Assembly: GCA_035705985.1 (NCBI GenBank)
Contig: DASSVP010000116.1
Location: 1 to 23,147, forward strand
Length of the DNA stretch: 23,147 bases
Source: JACVRW01 sp035705985
GTDB lineage: Bacteria; Actinomycetota; Thermoleophilia; Solirubrobacterales; Thermoleophilaceae
Direction: 5' to 3'
In this document: piece by piece, positions 6,685-13,852 of the stretch
How the letters are laid out: each line of letters opens with the position of its first letter
How positions within the stretch are numbered: position 1 is the first letter of the stretch
Program-made: the position numbers and the translations under genes
Notes under the pieces: model-generated
The model's database searches: none
What the model was told of the DNA's origin: nothing
The model's input: only the letters and a program-made list of their open reading frames with translations

Positions 6685-7443
6685 GTGCCAACGGAGCTCC
6701 GGCAGGTCACGGCCACTCGCTACGTGGCGCCGCTGCGCGAGGGCGGCTCGCTGCCGGGCCTGATCGAGGCCGACGACGAGGGCCTGTACGTGACGAAGTT
6801 CCGCGCGGCGGGACAGGGGGAGGCGGCGCTCGTCGCCGAGGTCGTCGCGGGCGAGCTGGCGCGGGCGATCGGGCTCCCCGTGCCGGAGCTCGTGGTTGTG
6901 GACCTGGCGCCCGCGCTCGGCGTGGCGGAGCCGGATCCCGAGATCCAGGACCTGATCCTGGGCAGCCCGGGGGCGAACCTTGGCATGGACTTCCTTCCCG
7001 GCGCACTGCCGGTCGCGCTGCCGGCGGACCCCGCCGTCGGCGCCGAGCTCGCTGCCGATGTGGTCTGGTTCGACGCGCTCGTGACCAATGTCGACCGCAC
7101 GCATCGCAATCCGAACCTGCTCGTCTGGCACGGCCGCCTCTGGCTGATCGACCACGGCGCAGCGTTCTTCCGCCAGCACGGCGGCCGACCGCTCGCGCAG
7201 ACGGCGCGGGACGATGCGCCGATGCTGGCCGAGCACGCACTGCTGCCCGTCGCAGGCTCGCTCGCGGACGCGGACGAGCGCCTCGCCGACGACGCGCTCG
7301 CCGCGGTGGACGGCGCCGTCGCGCTCGTGCCCCCGGTCTGGCTCGGCCCCGATCCGGACGCGCGCCGCGCCGACCTCGCCGCGTTCCTGCGCGGGCGGCT
7401 CGCGCCGCCGCGCCCGTTCGTGGAGGAGCTGGCGCGTGTCTGA
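6685..7443 (+). CDS. HipA-like protein kinase family
   Basis: From GTG 6685 the protein has 252 residues and shows the stripped-down HipA fold: ATRYVAPLREGGSLPGLIEAD at the N-terminus, an ATP-anchoring Lys in LYVTKF (K38), the catalytic loop TNVDRTHRNPN (D137, N142/N144) and the metal-binding Asp in WLIDHG (D156). HipA proteins phosphorylate substrates such as glutamyl-tRNA synthetase in toxin-antitoxin pairs, but this short subfamily has no HipB-like partner here. It overlaps the DUF3037 gene by 8 bp, a pairing I recall from many genomes. GTG 6652 would add 11 residues that do not fit the family start. Kinase fold is well supported; substrate and toxicity are unknown. Confidence 0.8.
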   Translation: MPTELRQVTATRYVAPLREGGSLPGLIEADDEGLYVTKFRAAGQGEAALVAEVVAGELARAIGLPVPELVVVDLAPALGVAEPDPEIQDLILGSPGANLGMDFLPGALPVALPADPAVGAELAADVVWFDALVTNVDRTHRNPNLLVWHGRLWLIDHGAAFFRQHGGRPLAQTARDDAPMLAEHALLPVAGSLADADERLADDALAAVDGAVALVPPVWLGPDPDARRADLAAFLRGRLAPPRPFVEELARV

Positions 7444-7816
7444 TGCGGTGTTCAGCTACGCGGTGCTGCGCGTGGTCCCGCGCGTCGAGCGGGGCGAGGC
7501 GATCAACGTGGGGGTCGTCGTGTTCTCGCGCCAGCACGCTTTCCTGGGGATGCGCGCCGAGCTCGACGAGGGGCGCCTCGCCGCCCTCGACTCGGACTGC
7601 GATCCAGGACCGATCCGCGAGCGGCTGGCCGCGCTCGAGGTGGTGGTGGCCGGTGACGGCGACGGCGGCGCGCTCGCGGCACTGCCGGCCTCGGACCGGT
7701 TCGGGTGGGTCACCGCGCCGTCCTCGACGGTGATCCAGCCGTCGGAGGTCCACACGGGGATGACCGCCGACCCGAAGGCGACGCTCGACCACCTCTTCGA
7801 GACCCTGGTGGCATGA
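7436..7816 (+). CDS. DUF3037 family protein
   Basis: A 126-residue protein from GTG 7436. It begins FSYAVLRVVPRVERGEAINVGVVVFS, the hallmark of DUF3037, followed by a mixed alpha/beta region and a C-terminal VIQPSEVHTGMTADP segment. No catalytic motif is obvious and no function is established for the family. It overlaps the HipA-like gene by 8 bp upstream and the DUF1697 gene by ATGA downstream, so translational coupling is likely. The constant pairing with the HipA-like kinase suggests it is the kinase partner, substrate or antidote; that is inference. Confidence 0.85.
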   Translation: MSDAVFSYAVLRVVPRVERGEAINVGVVVFSRQHAFLGMRAELDEGRLAALDSDCDPGPIRERLAALEVVVAGDGDGGALAALPASDRFGWVTAPSSTVIQPSEVHTGMTADPKATLDHLFETLVA

Positions 7817-8340
7817 GGTACGCGGCCTTCCTTCGCGCGGTCAATCTCGGCCGCAACCGCCGCGTGACGGGCGCCCAGCTGAAGGCGCTGTTCGAGGAGG
7901 CCGGGGCGGAGGAGGTCGCAACGTTCCGGACCAGCGGCAACGTCGCGTTCGAGGCGCCGCGCGACATGACGAAGAAGCTGGAGAGCCACCTCGAGAAGGC
8001 GCTTGGCCACGACATGGCGATCTTCCTTCGCACGTCGAGCGAGCTGAAGAGGATGGCGGCTCACCACCCGTTTCCCGCGCGCGAGCTCGACGCCTCCAAG
8101 GGCAAGCTCCAGGTGCTCCTGCTCCGGTCGAAGCCGAGCGCCGCCAAGCAGAGGCAGGCGCTGGCGCTCGCCACGGACGAGGACCGGCTCGCCTTCGGCG
8201 CGCGCGAGCTCTACTGGCTGCCGAGCGGCGGCACGATGGAGTCGACACTCGACCAGAAGGCGCTCGCCGCGATCATCGGCCAGGCCACCCAGCGCACGCA
8301 GGGCACGATCGAGCAGCTCCACGCGAAGTTCTTTGTGTGA
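7813..8340 (+). CDS. DUF1697 family protein
   Basis: A 175-residue protein with the DUF1697 opening MRYAAFLRAVNLGRNRRV, then the conserved TFRTSGNVAFEA strand-turn, and an ending with GTMESTLDQKALA before a short helix. Structures of relatives show two ferredoxin-like halves; no enzymatic role is established. The start ATG sits in the ATGA overlap with the DUF3037 stop, so the start is firm. Its place in the HipA-like/DUF3037 run looks operonic, though DUF1697 genes occur in many contexts. Confidence 0.9.
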   Translation: MRYAAFLRAVNLGRNRRVTGAQLKALFEEAGAEEVATFRTSGNVAFEAPRDMTKKLESHLEKALGHDMAIFLRTSSELKRMAAHHPFPARELDASKGKLQVLLLRSKPSAAKQRQALALATDEDRLAFGARELYWLPSGGTMESTLDQKALAAIIGQATQRTQGTIEQLHAKFFV

Positions 8341-8350
8341 CCCTGCGGGG

Positions 8351-8824
8351 ATGAGCCATCCGTTCACATCAGCCCTCGCGGCGCGTGAGGCAGACGCGCT
8401 GATCGCCACGCTCGCGCCCGACGTCGTGCTCCATTCGGCGGTGACCGCGGCGCCCTTTGAGGGTCGCGCAGTCGTCGCCGACACGTACCGGAGCGTGATC
8501 GAGTCGTTCGAGGAGATTCGGGTCGTGGACGAGTTCGAGAGCGGCGACACGCACGCGTTCTTCTGGGAGGGCCGGATCGAGGGCCGCTACGTGGCGGGCG
8601 CCGACCGGTTCCGGCTGAACGCGGACGGCCAAGTCCGCGAGGTCGCGATCTTCGGTCGCCCGTTCTCGGGCCTCGCGACGTTCCTTACGGGCATCGGCCC
8701 GCGCGTGGCGCGCAGGCGCCGGGGTGAGGCGGTCGCCAGGGCGCTGCGCGTGAGCGCGCTCCCGCTGCTGGGCCTGTTCGCACTGCTGGACCGACTGACG
8801 CCCTGGATCCTGCGGCAGCGCTGA
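8351..8824 (+). CDS. NTF2-like / SnoaL-like protein
   Basis: A 157-residue protein from ATG 8351. Residues 1-105 match the NTF2-like cone fold: an N-terminal helix (PFTSALAAREADALIATLAPDVVLHS), an AAPFEGRAVVADTYR segment and strands ending FRLNADGQVREVAIFGRP. The C-terminal 50 residues are basic and then hydrophobic (ALPLLGLFALLDRL), which may be a membrane-associated helix. It follows the DUF1697 stop by 10 bp with GGGG just before the ATG. The fold serves as ketosteroid isomerase-like enzyme or small-ligand binder; no catalytic residue set can be assigned. Confidence 0.75.
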   Translation: MSHPFTSALAAREADALIATLAPDVVLHSAVTAAPFEGRAVVADTYRSVIESFEEIRVVDEFESGDTHAFFWEGRIEGRYVAGADRFRLNADGQVREVAIFGRPFSGLATFLTGIGPRVARRRRGEAVARALRVSALPLLGLFALLDRLTPWILRQR

Positions 8825-8894
8825 CGGTCAGCGCGCCTGCCGGCGCGACGCGCCATCTGACAGCCCCGGTCCGGACGGTGTCAAGTACCGCCAC

Positions 8895-10856
8895 GTGGAT
8901 ACTCCGCCGACGATGATCATCGACAGTCTCGAGGTCGAGCAACAGGGCTCGCTGACCGTGACCTCGGCTCGCCTGGCCTGGCGGGACGCCGAGTTCCGCC
9001 TCTCGGTGGGTGCGCCGCGGGAGCTCGCGCCCGGTCGCCCCGACGCATCGCCGTTCCTCTGCGCGGCTGTGCTTCCTGCGATGCGGCTCGGCGAGGACAT
9101 CGAGGTACGAGCGCCGGTGTCGGGTCCGCTGCGCGAGCGCATCCCGCGCGTGGTGGACCTGTACGTGCGTTGGGATCGCCGACTGTTCCGCAGCCGGGTA
9201 CGCACCGCCGGGGTCCTCGCGCCGGCTGAGCGAGCACCCGGGGTCGGGTGCTTCCTGTCTCGGGGAGTGGACTCGCTCTACTCTGCCGCGGCCCCGCGTG
9301 GCGGACGGCCGGAGATCACGCACCTGCTGTTCTGCGATCGCCTCGAGCCGATTCACAGCGCGTCGGTCCGCGCGGAGGAGGTGCGGCTTGCGACCGAGGC
9401 CGCCTGCCGACTCGGCCTTCCGCTGGCGTTGATGGACAGCAACATCCGGGCGCTGACCGACCCGCTCCTACGCGACTGGGAGGACATGGTGGGTGCGGGG
9501 CTCGCCTTCCTCGGCACCTCGCTCTCCGGCGGCCTCGGACGCGTCGTGATCCCATCGAGCGACGGGCCTCGGACGATCGGCCCCTGCGGGACGAGCCCGC
9601 TGCTCGACCCGCTGTTCTCGACCTCCGAGGTCGATGTGGAGCACGACGTTCCCCTGACGCGCCCCGCGAAGGTGGCCTGGCTTGCCCGCAACCGTCACGA
9701 TCTGTTGCCGTGGCTGAAGGTCTGCTACTACGAGGACCGCGCGGACAACTGCGGCCGCTGCTCGAAGTGCCTCTTGACCATGCTGGCGCTCGAGGCGACC
9801 GGCAAGCTCGACCGCGCGACCGGCTTTCCGGTCGAGATCGATCGCGAGGCTCTCGCGTCCGTCCGCATCGGCGGTCGCCAGCCCATCGAGGAGTTCCGGG
9901 AGGTGGAGGCATCGCTCCGGGCGAATGGGGCGAGTGTGGCCCTGGCGGACATTGTCGCCGAGCGGCTCGACCGCGCGGCCGAGCGGTCTCCTGACCTGCG
10001 CCTGCGCCTGGACTCGCCCGGCTTTCGGAGGCGCGCCGTGAGGGACGCGCGGCTGCCGGTACCTCCGTTCGGTTCCCCGCGGACGACGGTGCTGATGCCG
10101 TCGTACCAGGCCGAGGTGACGCTCCGTGAGGCCGTCGACTCGGTGCTGAGCCAAACGCTCGGCGACCTCGAGCTCGTGGTGGTCGACGACGGCTCGGATG
10201 TGCCGGTGGCCGACGTGCTCGGCGATCTGCGCGATCCGCGGCTCCGGATCCTGCGGCACGTGCGCAACCGCGGGCTGTCCGCCGCCCGCAACACGGCCCT
10301 GCGAGCCGCGCGCGCGCCACTCGTCTCCCAGCTCGACGCGGATGACTCATGGGAGCCCGAGTATCTCGAGCGAGTGCTTCCCTGCTTCGATGATCCCGCG
10401 GTGGGGCTCGCCTATTCGAACTGCACCATCGTCGGGCATCCCGGTGGTCTCGAGGACTACATCGGCGACCCGGCGGTGCATCCGATCCACGACTTCCCGA
10501 AGATCGCCGAGCACAACCCGGTGCCCAGCCCCACCGCCACCATGCGGACGGGCGCCGCCCGGGATGTCGGCGGCTACGCCTGGTGGCTGCGTCAGTGCGA
10601 GGACTACCACCTGTACCTCAAGCTTGCGCATGCGGGGTGGCGCTTCGCCTACGTGCACGAGCGGCTCGCCCGCTACCGCTGGCCCGAGGCCTCCCGAGGC
10701 ATGAGCTACGACCTTCGCCGCCACGAGCTGTGGGAGCACGCCATGTTCGGCTCCTTCGCCCTCCGTCATCCACTCACGCCCGGCCCGCGCCGCCAGCTGC
10801 GAGTGCGCGCGAGCCGCGAGCTCGATCGGGTCAGGCGGGCACTCCGGCGAGCTTGA
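8895..10856 (+). CDS. QueC-like PP-loop domain fused to a GT2 glycosyltransferase
   Basis: The protein has 653 residues in two parts. Residues about 115-310 resemble QueC-type adenine-nucleotide alpha hydrolases. The PP-loop reads SRGVDS (122-127) where SGGxDS is usual, and C277, C286, C289 and C292 reproduce the zinc-site spacing of QueC (C-x8-C-x2-C-x2-C). QueC activates a carboxylate with ATP to make preQ0. From about residue 395 a GT-A fold GT2 domain begins (TTVLMPSYQ, LVVVDDGSD, LDADD as the DxD site) and ends with EDYHLYLKLAHAGWRF. The GT2 half is a paralogue of the stand-alone gene at 14965-15762. Start is GTG 8895 or ATG 8913, neither with a good ribosome site. Its 3' end overlaps the facing GNAT gene by 26 bp. 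Likely role: build and modify a nitrogen-containing sugar on a surface glycan; the reaction is unknown. Confidence 0.8.
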   Translation: MDTPPTMIIDSLEVEQQGSLTVTSARLAWRDAEFRLSVGAPRELAPGRPDASPFLCAAVLPAMRLGEDIEVRAPVSGPLRERIPRVVDLYVRWDRRLFRSRVRTAGVLAPAERAPGVGCFLSRGVDSLYSAAAPRGGRPEITHLLFCDRLEPIHSASVRAEEVRLATEAACRLGLPLALMDSNIRALTDPLLRDWEDMVGAGLAFLGTSLSGGLGRVVIPSSDGPRTIGPCGTSPLLDPLFSTSEVDVEHDVPLTRPAKVAWLARNRHDLLPWLKVCYYEDRADNCGRCSKCLLTMLALEATGKLDRATGFPVEIDREALASVRIGGRQPIEEFREVEASLRANGASVALADIVAERLDRAAERSPDLRLRLDSPGFRRRAVRDARLPVPPFGSPRTTVLMPSYQAEVTLREAVDSVLSQTLGDLELVVVDDGSDVPVADVLGDLRDPRLRILRHVRNRGLSAARNTALRAARAPLVSQLDADDSWEPEYLERVLPCFDDPAVGLAYSNCTIVGHPGGLEDYIGDPAVHPIHDFPKIAEHNPVPSPTATMRTGAARDVGGYAWWLRQCEDYHLYLKLAHAGWRFAYVHERLARYRWPEASRGMSYDLRRHELWEHAMFGSFALRHPLTPGPRRQLRVRASRELDRVRRALRRA

Positions 10857-11841
10857 CCCAGTCCAAACCGGTCTCCGAGTCGGCGAGCCGGTACTTGTAT
10901 TCCTGACCTCCCGGGCCGAGCTCGAGCCACTCCTCGCCGGCCGCGATCCCTTCCTCGACGGCCGTCGCCAGCACCTGTAGAGAGGGCCGGCACGCCGCCC
11001 ACGAGTCGTCGAAGCCGCCGAGCCAGTACCCGCGGACCGGTCCGGCGCGCACGAACAGATGCGCGCTGATCGTCACGCCGTCCACGTCGATCGCCAGCAG
11101 TCGCACGCGCTCCTCACCGAGATCTCGCGCCGCTCGCCGCAGCATCGCCTCGACGCGCTCGTCCATGGCGCGTGAGCCCCCACGTGGCCGCCAGCGGGCG
11201 TGGTGGAGGCGCGCGAGCGATGCCAGATCCCGGTCGAAGTCGCCCTGACGGGACGCGCGGAACGTCGCCCCCGCCTCCTCGAGCCGTCGACGGCCCTGGC
11301 GGAGCTGCTGGCGGAAGTTCCGGCTCCTCGTCGCCAGCCAGCCCTCCATGCTCGAGTGCCTGAGCCCGACCCTCGGCAGCGGCTCGAAGCGCGTGCGCTG
11401 AACCGAGCCCGAGTTCCCGGACAGGCGCTCCGCGAGCAGCGCCGGCCAGGCCGAGTCGCTCGGCACGCCCTTCAGCTCGATCTCGCGCGGCCTGGGCGTC
11501 GCCTCCGCCAGCAGCTCACCGAACAGCGCCGCGAGCTCAGGTTCGCGCCCGGCGGCACACAGCGGCTCGACCGGCGAAGAGGTCCGCTCCCCGAGCAGCC
11601 CGTAGCGGCCGCCGCCGTCCTCGGGCAGAGTCCAGAAGGGCGCAATTCCGACGAGCTCCCGGCCGTCGTGGGCCACGCACGCCCGGAGCAGGGCACCCGG
11701 CGGCGCGACCTCGCGGAGCCAGCTCAGCATCCACCCCGGCGCGCAGTAGGGACGCCCGCTCGCAACCGCCAGGGCGTCCCACCCGTCGCGATGCGGCGCG
11801 AGCGCCGCGACCGTCTCGAGCAGCTCTGCCTGCGCCGCCAT
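10831..11841 (-). CDS. GNAT acyltransferase, BioF2/CelD (FemAB-like) type
   Basis: A 336-residue protein of the double-GNAT class often annotated CelD/BcsL or FemAB-like. The N-terminal half has WDALAVASGRPYCAPGWMLSWL and LVGIAPFW; the C-terminal half has SRNFRQQLRQGRRRLEEAG, LARLHHARWRPRGGSRA and then LLAIDVDGVTISAHLFVRAG and GYWLGGFDDSW, the acetyl-CoA-binding GNAT core. The end, LELGPGGQEYKYRLAD, is the usual closing motif. Such proteins acylate amino sugars or other amines in capsule and exopolysaccharide loci. It is divergent from the PIG-L deacetylase with only 36 bp between starts, so deacetylation and re-acylation of the same amine is a natural suggestion (inference). Confidence 0.85.
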   Translation of the reverse strand: MAAQAELLETVAALAPHRDGWDALAVASGRPYCAPGWMLSWLREVAPPGALLRACVAHDGRELVGIAPFWTLPEDGGGRYGLLGERTSSPVEPLCAAGREPELAALFGELLAEATPRPREIELKGVPSDSAWPALLAERLSGNSGSVQRTRFEPLPRVGLRHSSMEGWLATRSRNFRQQLRQGRRRLEEAGATFRASRQGDFDRDLASLARLHHARWRPRGGSRAMDERVEAMLRRAARDLGEERVRLLAIDVDGVTISAHLFVRAGPVRGYWLGGFDDSWAACRPSLQVLATAVEEGIAAGEEWLELGPGGQEYKYRLADSETGLDWVKLAGVPA

Positions 11842-11877
11842 CGCGAGCGGAGCGTACTTCGCCTATAAACCGCGTCG
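11842..11877. promoter_or_regulatory. 36-bp divergent start region, probably two leaderless promoters
   Basis: The plus strand has TATAAA at 11864-11869, eight bases before the TTG start of the PIG-L gene. The minus strand has TACGCT (11851-11856), nine bases before the ATG of the GNAT gene. Neither start has a ribosome site. The spacing suggests both transcripts begin at or just before the start codon, with the upstream promoter parts inside the opposite gene. No -35 boxes are convincing. Confidence 0.4.
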
Positions 11878-12630
11878 TTGGAACGCGCCGACAGCGCCCC
11901 CATCCTCGTGTTGTCCCCACATCTGGACGACGCGGTCCTGAGTGCCTGGCGCGTCATCGCCGGCGGCGGCGACGCGCTCGTGGTGAACGTGTTCGCAGGT
12001 GTGCCCTCGCCGGGACCGCCGCCGCGCTGGGATCGGCTTGCCGGAGCCGTCGACCGGCGCTCGCACATGGAGGCGCGGCTCGAGGAGGACCGGGCCGCCC
12101 TGGCGCTGGCGGACTGCCCGGCCCTGTATCTGCCGTTCCTCGACCGGCATTATCGGGACGGCGGGCCCAGTCCGCAGGAGCTAGCCGCCGCCGTTGCGCG
12201 GGCGGTGCCGGCGGCGTCGGCGCTGTACGCCCCGGCCGGCATCGGCGGCCATGAGGACCACCTTCTGGTGCGCGAGGCCGCCGTCGATCTCGCGGGCGGA
12301 GCCGGAGTTCCGCTCCGGCTCTACGCCGAGCTCCCCTACGCCGTCCGCTTCGGCTGGCCGAGCTGGGTCACGGCCGGCCCCCGCAGCCCCGGCGAACCGG
12401 CGGCGTTCGACTGGCACGAGTGGCTCGGGAAGGTGCCGCTTCTCTCAGCGGCAGCGGAACCGCATGCACATCGGCTGGACGACGGGCAGATGTCCGCGAA
12501 GCTCGAGGCGATGAAGCGCTACCGCACTCAGTTCGAGCTGCTGAACCAGGGCGCGATCGGCCTGCTGGAGCACCCGGGCGTGCTCCCGTGGGAGGTGGTG
12601 TGGTCGGTGGACCTCAGCGCCGACGGGTGA
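11878..12630 (+). CDS. PIG-L (LmbE-like) deacetylase
   Basis: A 250-residue protein of the zinc-dependent N-acetylglucosaminyl deacetylase family that includes MshB, BshB and PIG-L. The first motif is LVLSPHLDDAVLS with H15, D17 and D18, where D17 is the likely general base. The third ligand is H128 in IGGHEDHLLV. These enzymes remove N-acetyl from GlcNAc-type sugars. The start is TTG 11878; no ATG or GTG upstream fits, and a TATAAA box eight bases before supports a leaderless start. The 3' end overlaps the facing GT4 gene by 17 bp. Neighbouring glycosyltransferases point to a sugar substrate on a surface glycan, but a small glycoside is also possible. Confidence 0.9.
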   Translation: MERADSAPILVLSPHLDDAVLSAWRVIAGGGDALVVNVFAGVPSPGPPPRWDRLAGAVDRRSHMEARLEEDRAALALADCPALYLPFLDRHYRDGGPSPQELAAAVARAVPAASALYAPAGIGGHEDHLLVREAAVDLAGGAGVPLRLYAELPYAVRFGWPSWVTAGPRSPGEPAAFDWHEWLGKVPLLSAAAEPHAHRLDDGQMSAKLEAMKRYRTQFELLNQGAIGLLEHPGVLPWEVVWSVDLSADG

Positions 12631-13831
12631 GACCGAGGAGCGCCCCCTCCAGGACGGCCGCGATCCCGCGCCAGTCGTAGCAGCGCTCGGTCAGGTCGCG
12701 CGCCGCGGCCCGGATGCGCGCGGCCAGGTCCGGGTTATCCGCGAGCGTCTCGAGCGCGTCAAGCAGACACCGCTCGTCATGCGGGGCCAGGATCACATGC
12801 CGGCCGGGCAGAACGCCGGTTCCCCTGATCCCTTCCTCGAATGCGACCGTGGGCAGGCCCGCCGCCATGTACTCGAGCAGCTTGAGCTTCGTCCCGCCAC
12901 CGTGCGCGATCGGGCAGATCGCGAGGTCGGCAGCCGCGAGATAGGGCCGCATGTCGGGCACGCTGCCGACGGCGACAAACCGGTCCGAGCGCTCCGGCGG
13001 GGCGACGCCCCCGGCTACCAGGTACGTGAATCCCCCGTTCGCCGCCGCGAGTCGGCGAACCCACTGGAGGCCGGCCCGGTTCGCGGGCATGTTCGAGCCG
13101 TGGTAGAGCACGACCGGGCGGTCCGGGAGCCCCAGCTCTTGCCGCATCGCCGCGCGCCCCTCGGCCCCCGTGGGCCGAAAGCGGCGGGTGTCCACGCCGT
13201 TCGGGACGACGATCGTCCGAGCGGGATCCGCCCCGAAGCGATCGATGAAGGCATCGCGATCGAGGTCGCACACGGTCGTCACCAGGTCTGCGCGCGTGAC
13301 GGCGTGACGCTCCGCCCGCTCGATGTATCGCAGCCACGGTGAGGCACGGGCTGGTGAAACCTCCACCGCCTCGGCCCAGGAGCGGAACTTGTCGGTCTCC
13401 ACGTTCGCCGAGGAGTAGACACACGGCGTGCTCGCCGGCGTGAGCCGACGGGAGACTCGGAACTGCCAGGGGAACTCCACCATGACCACGTCTGCCCGCC
13501 TGAAGCGCTCTGCGTGCACGGCCGGCTCCGCCGCTCGCATTCCCAGTCCTCCCAGGACCGGAGCGCCATGCCAGGAGCGGCTGCTGGCGGACATGATCAG
13601 CGCGCTGAGTGGGTGGATGCGTCGCAGCTCCGACTGCGAGGAGCTCACGGCATGCTCGATCACTCCGCGGCGTCGCCGCGGCCGCTCGGCGCCGGTCGTC
13701 AGGTGCCGAACCTCGTGACGGCGGCTCAGCTCGCGTCCAAGCGAGGCGATGCGGACCGTACTTCCCCGCCGCGGCGGAAACACATGCCGCGGGGCCACAT
13801 AGAGCACTCGCACGCGCGGCGACGCTATCAC
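12614..13831 (-). CDS. GT4 family glycosyltransferase
   Basis: A 405-residue GT-B protein. The N-terminal domain opens with VRVLYVAPRHVFPPRRGSTV, the donor-independent Rossmann fold with a Gly-rich turn. The C-terminal domain has IVVPNGVDTRRF, VVLYHGSNMP, and ICPIAHGGGTKLKLLEYMAAG, where the Glu of KLLE and the preceding Gly-Gly-Thr bind the nucleotide sugar. It resembles the STHxxx-type transferases of exosortase-linked polysaccharide loci, though no exosortase is seen here. GTG 13831 is chosen because GAGGAG lies about ten bases upstream; GTG 13813 or 13807 are alternatives. It faces the PIG-L gene with a 17-bp overlap and is divergent from the next GT4 with 21 bp between starts. Sugar specificity is unknown. 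Confidence 0.88.
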   Translation of the reverse strand: MIASPRVRVLYVAPRHVFPPRRGSTVRIASLGRELSRRHEVRHLTTGAERPRRRRGVIEHAVSSSQSELRRIHPLSALIMSASSRSWHGAPVLGGLGMRAAEPAVHAERFRRADVVMVEFPWQFRVSRRLTPASTPCVYSSANVETDKFRSWAEAVEVSPARASPWLRYIERAERHAVTRADLVTTVCDLDRDAFIDRFGADPARTIVVPNGVDTRRFRPTGAEGRAAMRQELGLPDRPVVLYHGSNMPANRAGLQWVRRLAAANGGFTYLVAGGVAPPERSDRFVAVGSVPDMRPYLAAADLAICPIAHGGGTKLKLLEYMAAGLPTVAFEEGIRGTGVLPGRHVILAPHDERCLLDALETLADNPDLAARIRAAARDLTERCYDWRGIAAVLEGALLGLTRRR

Positions 13832-13852
13832 GGTGCATAGACTCCTCGGCCC

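Noticed and set aside
8895..9990. QueC-like domain taken as an anti-phage defence gene (Qat or type IV CBASS)
   Set aside because: No QatA/B/D, CD-NTase or other defence partner is nearby, and all neighbours are glycan enzymes.
10831..13831. Combination of GT4, PIG-L, GNAT and PP-loop enzymes resembling mycothiol or bacillithiol synthesis
   Set aside because: No cysteine ligase of MshC or BshC type, the GNAT is of the CelD type rather than MshD, and the extra GT2/GT4 genes fit a glycan better.
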